Assembly (NCBI RefSeq): GCF_040256395.1
Contig: NZ_CP158299.1
Coordinates: 1,641,501 to 1,705,500, forward strand
Source: Deinococcus sonorensis KR-87
Lineage (GTDB): Bacteria > Deinococcota > Deinococci > Deinococcales > Deinococcaceae
Reading direction: 5' to 3'
Length of the DNA: 64,000 nucleotides
In this document: positions 9,481 to 19,922 of the stretch, one piece after another
Layout: every line of letters begins with the position of its first letter
Numbering within the stretch: the stretch's first letter is position 1
Made by a program: the position numbers and the translations under genes
The notes under the pieces: generated by a model
What the model saw: the letters and a program-made list of their open reading frames with translations, nothing else
Told to the model about the DNA's origin: nothing
The model's database searches: none

Positions 9481-9860
9481 GCGTGTCCTCCGGTGCTGCG
9501 GTAGTAAGTGATCTTGTGGTCGATGGTGCTCAGGGCGTGTTCCAGCTCGGCGATGCGCGCCCGCACCTGAGCCTTGTGCGCTTCCAGCAGCGCCAGCCGC
9601 GCGTCCACGGTGTGTGGACCCTCGCTGGCCAGAGCGGTGAAGGCCTGCAGCTGCCGGATGCTCATGCCGGTGGCCCGCAGGCACGACAGGAAGCCCACCC
9701 GGTGCAGGTCCTGCGGGTGGTAGCGGCGGTGCCCGCTGGAATGCCGGCTGACCGGCTCCAGCAGCCCGATGCGCTCGTAATAGCGCAGCGTATCGGGGCT
9801 GAGGCCGGTGGAACGGGCGGCCTCCTGAATGCTCAGCTCTGACGGCATCAGCTCGGGCAT
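9477..9860 (-). CDS. MerR family transcriptional regulator
   Basis: The protein has the MerR winged helix ([25 protein letters not shown]...[23 protein letters not shown]) followed by a dimerisation coiled coil, and no Cys metal site or large effector domain. I set the start at ATG 9860 (127 residues). The -10 CATGCT ends 6 nt upstream, so the predicted transcript begins at or next to that ATG and is leaderless. An upstream ATG at 9887 falls inside the operator and cannot be used by this transcript. The protein probably controls its own promoter and, through it, the coupled aldo/keto reductase. Confidence 0.88.
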   Translation of the reverse strand: MPELMPSELSIQEAARSTGLSPDTLRYYERIGLLEPVSRHSSGHRRYHPQDLHRVGFLSCLRATGMSIRQLQAFTALASEGPHTVDARLALLEAHKAQVRARIAELEHALSTIDHKITYYRSTGGHA

Positions 9861-9866
9861 GGCTTC

Positions 9867-9897
9867 AGCATGCAACCTGGAGTGCACTCCAGGTCAA
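9867..9897 (-). promoter_or_regulatory. MerR-type promoter with 19-nt spacer and 20-bp palindromic operator
   Basis: On the minus strand TTGACC (9897-9892) and CATGCT (9872-9867) are separated by 19 nt, longer than the 17 nt optimum, as in classical MerR-regulated promoters. The spacer is filled by the perfect palindrome ACCTGGAGTGCACTCCAGGT (9875-9894). This is the expected DNA-distortion operator for the MerR protein encoded just downstream. Confidence 0.88.
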
Positions 9898-10089
9898 GCT
9901 GCGGGCGGCTTGGTCAAGCGTGAAGTGTTCCGGACACGCGTGGCTGTGTGGACAGTGGCGGCGCGCAGACGGCTGCCTTGCGCCACCATCGAAGGCGCGG
10001 GCAGACGCTAGAGTCCAAAAAGACCTGCCAGGGCTGCGGCCCGGCGCCTGCCGTTCCCCATTTCCGGATTCCCTGACAGGAGCTCACTC

Positions 10090-11363
10090 ATGAACAACGA
10101 CATTGCCGCGCAGCATCCCGACGCGCAGGGCCAGCTGATGGCCCATGCGGTGGATGCCTGTGTCCATTGCGGCTTCTGCCTGCCGGCCTGCCCCACCTAC
10201 ACCCTGCTGGGCGACGAGATGGACAGCCCGCGCGGACGCATCGTGCTGATGAAGAGCGTGCTGGAGGGAGAGCTGCCGCTGCTGGACGCGGCCCCGCACC
10301 TGGACCGCTGCCTGGGCTGCCTGGGTTGTGTCACCGCCTGCCCCAGCGGCGTGCCCTACGGCGAGCTGATCAGCGGCTTCCGCGGCTGGGCCGAGCCGCA
10401 GCGCCGCCGCCCGGTGATCCAGCGGCTGACCCGCTCGGCCGTGCTGACCATGCTGCCGCGCCCGGCCCTGTTCCGCGCGGGGGCCACGGTCGGCAAGTAT
10501 GCCAAGCCGCTGGCCCCGCTGCTGCCGCAGGCCCTGCGCGCTCCTCTGGACCTGCTGCCCAGTGCGGTCCAGCCGGCCCAGCCGCTGCCGGCCTTCACGC
10601 CGGCGCACGGCCCGAAGCGCGGCCGGGTGGCGTTCCTGGAGGGGTGCGCCCAGCAGGTGCTGACGCCCAACTTCAACGCGGCCACCGTGCGGGTGCTGAG
10701 CCGCAACGGCATTGAGGTGGTGGTGCCGCCCGGGCAGGGCTGCTGCGGGGCCGCCGCCATGCACACCGGAGCGCGGCCACTGGCGCTCCAGCAGGCCCGC
10801 CGTAACCTGGACGCCTTCGACCCGGCCGGCGTGGACGCCATTCTGAGCAACGCCGCCGGCTGCGGGGCGGGCCTCAAGGAATACCCGATGCTGCTGGCCG
10901 GCGAGCCGGAGGAGGGGCAGGCCCGGCGGCTCGCCAGCAAGGTGCAGGACATCAGCGTGTACCTCGCGGAGCTGAGCGCGGCGGGCGGGCTGGAGCCGTT
11001 CATGCCCACCACCCGGCCGCTGCGGGTGGCCTACCACGACGCCTGCCATCTGGCGCACGCCCAGGGCGTGAAGGCCGAGCCGCGCGCCCTGATTCGCAGC
11101 ATTCCGGGGGTGGAACTGCTGGACATTCCGGAAGGTGACCTGTGCTGCGGCTCGGCCGGCACGTACAACATCGAGCAGCCGGACCTGGCCGGGCGGCTGG
11201 GCGACCGCAAGGCCAGGAATGTGCTCTCGGTGCGGCCAGACATCGTGGTGAGCGGCAACGTGGGCTGCCATACCCAGCTGCAGAGCCACCTGACCCGGCT
11301 GGGCAGCCCCGTTCGGGTGATGCACACCATCGAACTGCTGGACCTGGCGTACCGGGGCGAGCT

Positions 11364-11367
<4 letters not shown>
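10090..11367 (+). CDS. glcF: glycolate oxidase iron-sulphur subunit
   Basis: GlcF carries electrons from the flavin subunit of glycolate oxidase. The 425 residues contain two 4Fe-4S motifs, [12 protein letters not shown] near residue 25 and [12 protein letters not shown] near residue 77. Two CCG domains follow, with GQGCCGA and YHDACHLAH...LCCGSAG. It is the first gene of glcF-glcD-glcE-like, which share 4-8 nt overlaps. AGGAG before the ATG shows that this operon, unlike many neighbours, is leadered. A candidate -10 is TAGAGT at 10009-10014. An inverted repeat in the leader (10024-10033 with 10071-10080) covers part of the ribosome-binding site. Confidence 0.92.
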
Positions 11368-12762
<1,395 letters not shown>

Positions 12763-12770
<8 letters not shown>

Positions 12771-13413
12771 GATCTCCGCCGACGATCAGGTCTGCACCGC
12801 CAGCGCCGAGACGCCCCTGCTGGACATCTGGGCGGCGCTGCCGATCGGGCTGTATCCGCCGTTTCCGCCGGTGGAGCTGCCGGGCGGCCTGGGCGGTCTG
12901 GTCACGCGGGGCGGGTTTGCCCAGACGTTCTTCTTTGGGGCCGAAGTGTTGGGTCTGAGTTTCCGTGCTCCCAGCGGCCGGCTGATCCGGGCCGGGGGAC
13001 GGGTGGTCAAGAACGTGCAGGGCTACGACCTGACGCGGCCGTTCGTGGGCAGCTTCGGGCTGCTGGGTGAGGCGCAGCAGGTCACGGTGCGGCTGCGTCC
13101 GGGGCTGGGGTACGCCCACCACGCCCGCCCCGGCACCCTGGACCAGCCCCCGGAGGCGCTTCCCCGCTTCCTGTGGCAGGACGGGTCCATGCTGCACGCG
13201 GTGCACTTCGGCCATGTCCGTGAGGTGGAGCGGGTGATGGCCGCCTTCGGGGGAGAGCCCGTGGACGGTTCGCTGGACTACCGCGCCGCGTTCCCTGCCG
13301 GCATGGGCGTGGGCGAGCACGGTCCGCTGTGGGACCTGCGCTACCGCTGGGCCGATGGCCGGGAGGCGCCGGAGGTGCCGGCCCTGTTCCGGAAGGTCGC
13401 TGCCGCCCTGTAA
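12763..13413 (+). CDS. glcE: GlcE-like FAD-binding subunit, short form
   Basis: This 216-residue protein has the short FAD-binding core of Glc[29 protein letters not shown], then [31 protein letters not shown]. coli GlcE is about 350 residues, so the protein is shorter at both ends but looks intact. I chose ATG 12763 over GTG 12760 because GGAGG (12752-12756) is then 6 nt away. It overlaps the end of glcD by 8 nt, completing a three-subunit glycolate oxidase. Confidence 0.82.
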
Positions 13414-13472
13414 AGCCAGAGGGTGGACGGGGAAGTCGTGAGTCGGCACGGACCCGTGCCTCGGCCCGAAGT

Positions 13473-13964
13473 TCAGCCGTATTTTGCCTTGTGCTCGGCC
13501 TGCAGCCGCCGGTACTCCGGATTGGCGCGGGCCTCGTCCCACTTGGCCTTGAAAATGCGGGCAGCCTCGGCCTTCTCCGGGTCCTCCGGGCTGCGCGGCA
13601 ACTCGTCACGACCGTGGGCGCCGCTGCGGCCCTTCTGTTCCTCCGGGACGGGACCGTCGTACTTTTTGCCGCCCCGGTGGTTGGCGTAGCGGCGGGACCG
13701 GGTGTAGCCCATCTGAATGAACTTGCGGGCCATGTCCGCGCCCACCAAGTCGCCCGCCTCCAGATACGCGAGAAACATCCGGTACAGCGTCTCGCTGCTC
13801 TCGCGGGCGAGTTCCGGGGTGCGGAAGCGCCAGTGCGGCAGCAGCTCACTCTTGTATGGCTGCACCAGCAACACGCCCTGCTCACCCACGCCCACCCGGT
13901 ACAGTTCCGGATGGGCCCGCAGGTCGAGCCGGGCGTAGTCGAGGCTGTAATCAAACTTGGCCAT
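13473..13964 (-). CDS. DUF4385 family protein
   Basis: The 163-residue product matches DUF4385: FDYSLDYARLDLRAHPELYRVGVGEQGVL at the start, HWRFRTPELA, a DMARKFIQMGYTRSRRYANH core and a charged Lys/Glu-rich C-terminal helix ending HKAKYG. The family has no known biochemical function. Neither a good -10 box nor a ribosome-binding site precedes the ATG, so it may be co-transcribed with the small upstream reading frame or dps. Confidence 0.8.
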   Translation of the reverse strand: MAKFDYSLDYARLDLRAHPELYRVGVGEQGVLLVQPYKSELLPHWRFRTPELARESSETLYRMFLAYLEAGDLVGADMARKFIQMGYTRSRRYANHRGGKKYDGPVPEEQKGRSGAHGRDELPRSPEDPEKAEAARIFKAKWDEARANPEYRRLQAEHKAKYG

Positions 13965-13990
13965 ACAGGAGGGGTGGTCTCAGGCCAGCT

Positions 13991-14218
13991 TCAGCGTGGC
14001 TGGAGCTGGCGCTTGCAGCGGGTGCAACGGGACTTGGTGAGGGTGCTGGGCCACACCTCCCGCCAGGGCTTCCAGCGGCCCGGCCACGTGTTCTGATCAG
14101 CAATCAGGCTGCGCGGATGGGCGCGAAATCGCCAGACCGCGCCGCAGCGGCAGGAGACGGTGTTCAGCAGAGCGGCCGATATGCCTGAGCAGGGCACGGC
14201 AGACAGGCCGGCCCACAT
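13991..14218 (-). CDS. possible small zinc-ribbon protein
   Basis: This 75-codon frame sits between dps and the DUF4385 gene on the same strand. It contains paired cysteines, SCRCGAVW near residue 24 and CTRC near residue 65, separated by a Trp- and Arg-rich core (WPGRWKPWREVWPS). That spacing would suit one structural zinc site. The true start is uncertain because no promoter or ribosome-binding site marks the ATG at 14218; a later start before SCRCG is possible. I do not recognise a family. The cysteine pairs are the main reason to think it is real. Confidence 0.4.
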   Translation of the reverse strand: MWAGLSAVPCSGISAALLNTVSCRCGAVWRFRAHPRSLIADQNTWPGRWKPWREVWPSTLTKSRCTRCKRQLQPR

Positions 14219-14223
14219 CTGCC

Positions 14224-14814
14224 TCAGTCCATCCGGGCGTCGTCCAGCATCGCCTGCAGCATCCAGCGCACCTCGTCCATGATGTGCAGGATGGCGTTGT
14301 ACATGTCGCTGGTGGCCGGGTCGCCGGCGTCGTCCACGGCCTTGCTGTCGTCGCGGTAGCCGCGGGCCACGCGGGTGAAGTCGTCCACCAGGGCCGTCAG
14401 CTGCTCGCGGGCGTCGTGGATGGTCTCGGTGGGCACCCGCACGGTGCTGTAGCGCTCCAGATCGGCCGGGGCCGACACCGGGCTGCCGCCCAGCATCACC
14501 AGCCGCTCAGCCTGCTCGTCGATGCTGGGGAAGATCTTGGCGATGAAGTCGTCGTAGGCCAGGTGCAGGTCGCGGAAGTGACGGCCCCGGATGTCCCAGT
14601 GGAACTTCTTGAGCTTCAGGTACAGGCAGATGGTGGTGGTCAGGTTGCGCTGGAGGCTCTCGGCCACCACGTCAAAGCCCTGCTCGTCCAGGTAGCTGTG
14701 GTCGATCAGCTGCGCGAACTTCGCCTCCTGGTTGTTCACGCCTTCCTGGTGCGCCGCGTCGGTCTTGCCCACCGGGTTGGCGCCGGCCTTCTTGCCACCA
14801 CTCTTCTTGGTCAT
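14224..14814 (-). CDS. dps: DNA-binding ferritin-like protein Dps1
   Basis: The 196-residue protein is a Dps with the long N-terminal tail of D. radiodurans Dps1. Ferroxidase ligands are H72 (KKFHWDIRG), D99 and E103 (SIDEQAE), with the canonical 27 and 31 residue spacings. The tail starts MTKKSGGKK, Lys-rich for DNA binding. It keeps the extra Dps1 metal site: D19 and H22 in DAAH, then H39 and E44 in HSYLDE, although the loop between H22 and H39 is about six residues longer than in D. radiodurans. The dodecamer stores iron and protects DNA from Fenton damage. TACGGT at 14821-14826 (minus) is 6 nt before the ATG. Confidence 0.93.
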   Translation of the reverse strand: MTKKSGGKKAGANPVGKTDAAHQEGVNNQEAKFAQLIDHSYLDEQGFDVVAESLQRNLTTTICLYLKLKKFHWDIRGRHFRDLHLAYDDFIAKIFPSIDEQAERLVMLGGSPVSAPADLERYSTVRVPTETIHDAREQLTALVDDFTRVARGYRDDSKAVDDAGDPATSDMYNAILHIMDEVRWMLQAMLDDARMD

Positions 14815-14871
14815 GGCTGCACCGTACCGCTGGCCCCATCAGGTCAGCATGATGCGCTCATAAGCTGGTCT

Positions 14872-15768
14872 TTACGCACCCGTGCGGCCAAACAGCATCC
14901 GGTTGTCCTGCACCTGCAGCTGTACGCGGCCCAAAGCCAGCAGCTCCGTCAGGTGAGCGCTCACCACGCTGCGGTTGAGTACCACCGCGCCCGCGTTGTT
15001 CATGCTCACCTGCAGCTGCTCACAGACACGCGCCAGCAGCTCATCTGCGGTGCCGGGCTCGCTGCAGGCGTCTAACACCGCTGCGGTGGTGCGTTCCAGG
15101 CTCTGCAGGTTGAGGGCCACCAGCGGGTCCAGCTGCCCGGTGGGGTCGCCGTGGCCCGGAACCGTGATGGAGATGCCCTCCAGCGTGCCCAGCCGCCGCG
15201 CGCTGTCTTTCTGCAGGGCGCTGTCGGCACAGAAGGTCAGCGGATGCTTCTGCAGCGGCTCCGGCCCGAACAGCGCGTCGGCGGCGTAGAGCAGCTCAGC
15301 TCGCCGCACCGCGTACATCTCGACCGCGTGGCCCGGCACCGGCAGCAGTTCCACCTCCACGCCGCCCAGCGTGTGCGTGCCCGGTTCCAGCGCCTGCGCC
15401 GGGCTGGAGGGCGCCAGCAGAAACTTGCTCTGCAGTTCCCGGGGGGGCAGCGCGCCATACAGATACAGCGGTTCCAGCATCGGATACCGGATGATGGCCG
15501 CCTCCAGTGGAGGCGCCCAGATGGTCAGCTCCGGAAAGCGCTTCAGGATGAACGCATTGCTGCCGTGGTGGTCGGCGTGGCTGTGGGTGTTCAGCACGGC
15601 GCTGGGCGTCAGGCCCGCCGCCTGAACCTCCCGCAGCAGCTTGCGGGCGTGCGACTCGTCCAGCCCGGTGTCCACCAGCAGGGCGCCGCCGGAGCCGTTG
15701 CTGAGCACCAGCGAGTTGACGGCGCCGGGAAACAGAAAGCTGTCTTCGGTGAGGGGAAGCAGAGGCAT
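14872..15768 (-). CDS. MBL-fold metallo-hydrolase
   Basis: The 298-residue protein has the metallo-beta-lactamase fold: LLVDTGLDES, the zinc motif THSHADHHG, the VPGHAVEMYA histidine, and ITVPGHGDP. An additional C-terminal helical region of about 90 residues (from LNLQSLERTT) resembles the winged-helix-like tail found in several MBL hydrolases. Substrate is unknown; thioester, lactone or phosphoester cleavage is possible. TAGGCT at 15775-15780 (minus) lies 6 nt before the ATG. The gene is divergent from the alpha/beta hydrolase, with the two -10 boxes 6 nt apart. Confidence 0.85.
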   Translation of the reverse strand: MPLLPLTEDSFLFPGAVNSLVLSNGSGGALLVDTGLDESHARKLLREVQAAGLTPSAVLNTHSHADHHGSNAFILKRFPELTIWAPPLEAAIIRYPMLEPLYLYGALPPRELQSKFLLAPSSPAQALEPGTHTLGGVEVELLPVPGHAVEMYAVRRAELLYAADALFGPEPLQKHPLTFCADSALQKDSARRLGTLEGISITVPGHGDPTGQLDPLVALNLQSLERTTAAVLDACSEPGTADELLARVCEQLQVSMNNAGAVVLNRSVVSAHLTELLALGRVQLQVQDNRMLFGRTGA

Positions 15769-15798
15769 AGGTTCAGCCTACCGGTGTAGCCTGCCTGC

Positions 15799-16584
15799 AT
15801 GACGCTGCATGTGGAGCGCCACGGTCCCCCGGACGCGCCCACGGTGCTGCTGCTGCACGGGGGCGGCACGGCCGGCTGGAGCTGGCAGGATCAGCTGCCG
15901 GCCCTGCGGCGGGCCGGCTACCGGGTGCTGGTGCCGGACCTGCCGGGACACGGCCAGAGCCCCGGCCCCTTTCACATGGAGGACGCCGCCGCTCAGGTGG
16001 CGCGGCTGCTCCGGGAGGAGGGAGGGTCGGCCCGGGTGGTGGGCTTCTCGCTGGGCGCCCAGCTGGGGCTGCAGCTGCTGGCTGACCATCCGGAGCTGTT
16101 CGTTTCGGCGCTGCTGACCGGCACGCTGGCCGCGCCGATGCCGGGCGGGGGGGTGATGCTCTCCGGGCCGCTGCGAACCCTGCTGGCGTGGTACTGGCCG
16201 CAGCGCACCGCCCGGCTGCCGCTGTGGCTGAACCGCCTGACCCTGGAGCTGCCGGCCCGGCTGGGGCCTCAACTGGCCGAGGACGCCCGGCGGATGTCCC
16301 TGGACGGCCACCTGCAGATGACCCGTGCCAACCTGACGTTCCGGCCACCCGGGCAGCTGGCCCATCTGCAGGTGCCGGTGCTGGTGCTGGCCGGCGCCCG
16401 CGAGCTGCCGATCATCCGCCGCAGCGCCCGGCAGCTGGAACGCCTGCTGCCCCACGGTCAGGCGCGGCTGGTGCCGGGCATGCTGCACACCTGGCCCCTG
16501 TCGCACCCGCAGCGCTTCAACCGCATTCTGCTGACGTGGCTGCAGCGCGGCCGGGTGGCCAGCGGGCTCAGGCCGGTGAACTGA
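15799..16584 (+). CDS. alpha/beta hydrolase
   Basis: The 261-residue protein has an alpha/beta-hydrolase layout: [12 protein letters not shown] oxyanion region, [11 protein letters not shown], the nucleophile elbow VVGFSLGAQ (GxSxG), VLVLAGARE, and a late His in [10 protein letters not shown] Pro-rich, hydrophobic cap lies between the elbow and the last strands. It is probably an esterase or lipase-like enzyme; the substrate cannot be told. TAGCCT at 15787-15792 is 6 nt before the ATG (leaderless), back to back with the MBL hydrolase promoter. Confidence 0.85.
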   Translation: MTLHVERHGPPDAPTVLLLHGGGTAGWSWQDQLPALRRAGYRVLVPDLPGHGQSPGPFHMEDAAAQVARLLREEGGSARVVGFSLGAQLGLQLLADHPELFVSALLTGTLAAPMPGGGVMLSGPLRTLLAWYWPQRTARLPLWLNRLTLELPARLGPQLAEDARRMSLDGHLQMTRANLTFRPPGQLAHLQVPVLVLAGARELPIIRRSARQLERLLPHGQARLVPGMLHTWPLSHPQRFNRILLTWLQRGRVASGLRPVN

Positions 16585-16618
16585 CGGGGCCGGAGGGAAC
16601 CGCTCCCCTCCGGCCCCG
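16585..16618. terminator. 13-bp GC-rich hairpin between convergent genes
   Basis: A 13-bp perfect stem (16585-16597 with 16606-16618) encloses an 8-nt loop directly after the stop of the alpha/beta hydrolase and before the end of the ABC ATPase gene. It likely serves both strands. No long T tract follows. Confidence 0.7.
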
Positions 16619-16629
16619 ATATCCTGCGC

Positions 16630-17391
16630 TCAGGCGCTTGTGAGTACCCGCGGCAGCTTTCCGGCGATGATCATCTCCAGCACCTCGTCCTGGGTCACGT
16701 CGCGCGTGCGCACGGTGCCCACCACCCGCCCGGTCTTCATGACGGTCAGCCGGTCGGCCAGATCGAAGACGTCGTGCAGGTCGTGGCTGATCAGGAAGAT
16801 GCCCACCCCCTCCTGCTTGAGCGTCTGGATCAGGGCGTTGACCTGCTCGGTTTCCTGGGGACCGAGCGCGGCAGTGGGCTCGTCCATGATCAGCACCCGC
16901 GCCCGGAAGTGAATGGCCCGGCTGATGGCAATGCTCTGCCGCTGCCCGCCCGAGAAGTTGAACACCGGCTTCTTGAGGTCCGGGATGTTGACGCGCAGCC
17001 GGTCCAGCACCTGCCGGGCCGCCGACTCCATGCTGTCCTCGTCGAGCGCCGCGCCGCGCCGCAGCTCGCGGCCCAGGAAGATGTTGGCCGGCACGTCCAG
17101 GTTGTCGGCCAGCGCAAGGTTCTGATAAATGGTCTCGATGCCGTGCGCCTGCGCCACCCGGGGGCTGGTGACCCGCACCTCCTGGCCGTCCAGCAGGATC
17201 TGGCCGCTGTCGGGCGTGTAGGCCCCGGACAGCACCTTGATCAGGGTGCTCTTGCCGGCGCCGTTGTGGCCCAGCAGCCCCACCACCTCGCCGGGGTACA
17301 GGTCCACGCTCACGTCCTGCAACGAGTGAACGCCACCGAAGGCCTTGTGAATGCCGCGCATCTGCACCAGCGGCGTGACGGGGGCGCTCAC
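16630..17391 (-). CDS. sugar ABC transporter ATP-binding protein (XylG-like, single domain)
   Basis: One ATPase domain of 253 residues: Walker [11 protein letters not shown]-loop TIYQNLAL, signature [15 protein letters not shown], Walker [13 protein letters not shown] and the switch His in LISHDLHD. It should power the permease encoded just upstream. E. coli XylG and RbsA have two fused ATPase domains of about 500 residues, whereas this is half that size and would have to work as a homodimer. The GTG at 17391 overlaps the permease stop (GTGA). Order on the minus strand is binding protein, permease, ATPase. Confidence 0.9.
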   Translation of the reverse strand: MSAPVTPLVQMRGIHKAFGGVHSLQDVSVDLYPGEVVGLLGHNGAGKSTLIKVLSGAYTPDSGQILLDGQEVRVTSPRVAQAHGIETIYQNLALADNLDVPANIFLGRELRRGAALDEDSMESAARQVLDRLRVNIPDLKKPVFNFSGGQRQSIAISRAIHFRARVLIMDEPTAALGPQETEQVNALIQTLKQEGVGIFLISHDLHDVFDLADRLTVMKTGRVVGTVRTRDVTQDEVLEMIIAGKLPRVLTSA

Positions 17392-18611
17392 CGGGCCCTC
17401 CCACGGGCCGCGATCACGTCCAGCAGCACTGCCACCATCAGCACCCCGCCCTGCACCACGTTCTGCCACGCACTCGGCAGGTCCAGCAGCAGCATGCCGT
17501 TGACCAGGCTCGACATCAGCAGGGCGCCCAGGAAGGCCCCGGGGATGCTGCCGGTGCCGCCGGACAGGCTGGTGCCGCCGATCACGGCCGCCGCAATCAC
17601 GCTCAGCTCCGCCAGGGTGCCGGTGCTGTTGGTGCCGGCGTTCAGGCGGGCCGTCTGAATGGCGCCCGCCAGCGCCGCGAACACGCCCATCAGCGCGAAC
17701 ACCAGAGTGGTGAGCCGCGCCGTGTTGATGCCGGCCAGCCGCGCCGCCTCGGGGTTGCCGCCGTAGGCGAACACGTAGCGCCCGAAGCGGGTGGCGCGCA
17801 CCACCCACATCATCACCAGCGTCACCACGATCATGATCAGCACCGGCACCGGCATACCGCGCGGCAGGCCGCTGCGCGGATCCGGGTAGCCGTTCATCAC
17901 CTCCACGAAGCCCACGATCAGCAGCACGACCAGGCCGGTCACGAGCAGCTGCAGCGGCAGGCTGCGGGTGGGCAGGCCGCGCCGCTGCCGGGTAAGGTAG
18001 GTCCGCGCGTCGTTGACCAGCACCGCCACCAGGGCCAGCGCGCCCAGCAGCCAGGTGAGGGGGCCGCCGATGGCGCCGCTCAGACCGCCGCCCAGCACCT
18101 GAAAGCTGTCGCTGAGCGGCGCCACCGTCTGACCGGCGGTGAGCAGCCAGGCGCCGCCCCGGTAAATCAGCAGGCCGCCCAGAGTCACGATGAAGGCCGG
18201 CACTCCCAGGTAGGCCACCCAGGCACCCTGGAAGGCCCCGATCAGCGCGCCCACGGCCAGCCCGAGCAGCAGGGTGAGCGGGGTGGACCACCAGGCGTCC
18301 GGCGGCAGCACCCGGGCGCTCAGCACCGCCATCAGCATGCCGGTGAAGCCCAGCACCGAGCCGATCGACAGGTCCACGTGGCGCATCACGATCACCAGCA
18401 CCATCGCGCTCACCATGACGCCCACGCTGGCGGTCTGCACCGACAGGTTCCAGAGGTTGCGGGCCGACAGGAAGGCGCCGTCGGTGAGCAGGTGAAACAC
18501 CACCCCGATGCCGGCGATGGCCAGCATCATGAACACCAGTCGCCCGTCCAGTTGCAGGTTGGCCAGCGACAGACCGCCGCGGGCCGTTTGAATGCGTGTG
18601 GTTCGGGTCAT
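17388..18611 (-). CDS. sugar ABC transporter permease (XylH-like)
   Basis: The 407-residue membrane protein belongs to the branched-chain/ribose-type permease family (BPD_transp_2). About ten hydrophobic helices are visible, with the family signatures [15 protein letters not shown] near residue 80 and [23 protein letters not shown] near residue 345. The long central part with the cytoplasmic segment [11 protein letters not shown] matches the XylH subgroup. GGAG precedes the ATG. It lies in the xylF-xylH-xylG order with the ATPase overlapping by 4 nt. Confidence 0.9.
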   Translation of the reverse strand: MTRTTRIQTARGGLSLANLQLDGRLVFMMLAIAGIGVVFHLLTDGAFLSARNLWNLSVQTASVGVMVSAMVLVIVMRHVDLSIGSVLGFTGMLMAVLSARVLPPDAWWSTPLTLLLGLAVGALIGAFQGAWVAYLGVPAFIVTLGGLLIYRGGAWLLTAGQTVAPLSDSFQVLGGGLSGAIGGPLTWLLGALALVAVLVNDARTYLTRQRRGLPTRSLPLQLLVTGLVVLLIVGFVEVMNGYPDPRSGLPRGMPVPVLIMIVVTLVMMWVVRATRFGRYVFAYGGNPEAARLAGINTARLTTLVFALMGVFAALAGAIQTARLNAGTNSTGTLAELSVIAAAVIGGTSLSGGTGSIPGAFLGALLMSSLVNGMLLLDLPSAWQNVVQGGVLMVAVLLDVIAARGRAR

Positions 18612-18630
18612 GTCAGTACTCCGTGAAGCA

Positions 18631-18662
18631 CCTGGCCCCTGCTTGGAGCAGGAGGGGCCAGG
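18631..18662 (-). terminator. intercistronic hairpin after the binding-protein gene
   Basis: CCTGGCCCCT (18631-18640) pairs perfectly with 18653-18662 in the 67-nt gap between xylF and xylH. In ABC operons such hairpins act as partial terminators or RNA stabilisers that raise the binding protein above the membrane subunits. There is no T tract, so complete termination is unlikely. Confidence 0.55.
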
Positions 18663-18678
18663 CGAGGCAGGCGTGGGC

Positions 18679-19722
18679 TTACTTGCAGGCGGCGGGCGCG
18701 GCAGCGCCGGTGGCGCCGGCGCACACCTCGGCCTTGGTGGCCCACTTGGCGTCCAGAATGACGTTCAGGTTGGTCTTGGTGATCACGATCGGCTTGAGCA
18801 GCAGGCCGCTCACGTTGACCTTGCGCGGCCCGCCATTGAACGGCTTGGCTCCGGTGACCTTGTTCACGGCGGTGCCGTTGCCCAGCTGCACCGCGATCTC
18901 GGCGGCCTTGGTGCCGAGCGTGCGCGAGTCCTTCCAGACGGTGCCGGTCTGCAGGCCCCGGGCAATGCGGTTCAGGGCGGCCTTGTCGGCGTCCTGGCCG
19001 CTCACCGGCACCTTGCCGGCCAGTCCGACGCCGGCCAGCGCGGCGATGGCGCCGCCCGCCGTGCCGTCGTTGCTGGCCACCACGGCGTCCACCTTGTTGT
19101 TCTGGGCGGTCAGGATCTGCTCCATGTTGCGCTGCGCCACTTCCGGCTTCCAGCCGTCCGTGTACTGTTCGCCCACCTTCTTGATGGTGCCGGCCTTGAT
19201 GGCCGCGCCCAGCACGTCCATCTGTCCGGCGAACAGCAGGTCGGCGTTCGGGTCGGCGCTGTTGCCCTTGATGAACGCGAAGTTGCCGCTCTTCTTGGTG
19301 TTCAGCACCATCTGGGCCTGCAGGCGGCCCACTTCCCGGTTGTCGAAGGAGATGTAGAAGGCCCACGGGTCCTCGATCAGGCGGTCGTACGAGATCACCG
19401 GGATGCCCTCGGCCTTGGCGCGGCTGATGGCCGGCAGCACCGCTTCACTGTCCTGGGCCAGCACGATCAGCACGTTGGCCCCCTTGGTGATGAGCCCCTC
19501 GATGTCGGAGAGCTGCTTTTCGTTGTTGCTTTGAGCATCGGCGCTGATGTACTTGGCGCCCAGGCTGGCCAGCTTGGTCTTGATGGCCGCCTCGTCGGTC
19601 TTCCAGCGCTCTTCCTGGAAGTTTGACCAGCTCACGCCCACCACGATGTCCTTCGCCGCAGCAGAGCCAGCACCCAGAGCCAGACCGGTAAAAAGCAGAC
19701 CACGCCAGAGCAAATTCTTCAT
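18679..19722 (-). CDS. xylF: D-xylose-type ABC transporter substrate-binding protein
   Basis: The 347-residue protein starts with a Sec signal peptide ([23 protein letters not shown], cut after SAAA). It continues as a periplasmic-binding-protein type 1 domain: [59 protein letters not shown] and GQDADKAAL. These blocks match XylF closely, so xylose or a similar pentose is the likely ligand. A C-terminal Cys pair may form a disulphide. GGAGG sits 5 nt before the ATG. A LacI-type palindrome about 100 bp upstream suggests sugar-responsive repression. Confidence 0.9.
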   Translation of the reverse strand: MKNLLWRGLLFTGLALGAGSAAAKDIVVGVSWSNFQEERWKTDEAAIKTKLASLGAKYISADAQSNNEKQLSDIEGLITKGANVLIVLAQDSEAVLPAISRAKAEGIPVISYDRLIEDPWAFYISFDNREVGRLQAQMVLNTKKSGNFAFIKGNSADPNADLLFAGQMDVLGAAIKAGTIKKVGEQYTDGWKPEVAQRNMEQILTAQNNKVDAVVASNDGTAGGAIAALAGVGLAGKVPVSGQDADKAALNRIARGLQTGTVWKDSRTLGTKAAEIAVQLGNGTAVNKVTGAKPFNGGPRKVNVSGLLLKPIVITKTNLNVILDAKWATKAEVCAGATGAAAPAACK

Positions 19723-19823
19723 AGAACCTCCTGTGTGCAGGGCAGAGCGCCGTACACCGAGACGATGAACGCGAACTGAAAACGAAGTTGATGGGCGTAC
19801 AGTAACACATCCTGAAGCAAAGA

Positions 19824-19839
19824 ACGAAACCGATTTCGT
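19824..19839. promoter_or_regulatory. LacI-family type operator
   Basis: ACGAAACCGATTTCGT has six-base arms ACGAAA/TTTCGT around a central CpG, the form of LacI/GalR-family operators (GAAAnCGnTTTC); only one symmetric pair is mismatched. It lies in the divergent gap between xylF (start 19722) and the MFS gene, 102 bp from xylF. No LacI or ROK regulator gene is inside the window. Confidence 0.65.
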
Positions 19840-19922
19840 ACCCTTGTCTAACGGTTTCCTGAAGCCCTCCCAGCGCAGAACCTCCTGATGTCAACCAGAT
19901 GGAGAGGTCTAGACTGGCCTCT

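Noticed and set aside
9861..9887. ATG 9887 as start of the MerR gene
   Set aside because: It lies inside the operator spacer, upstream of the -10 box, so the transcript from this promoter would not contain it.
13441..13460. Strong terminator between glcE-like and DUF4385 genes
   Set aside because: GGCACG-GACC-CGTGCC is only a 6-bp stem without a T tract; too weak to list as a feature.
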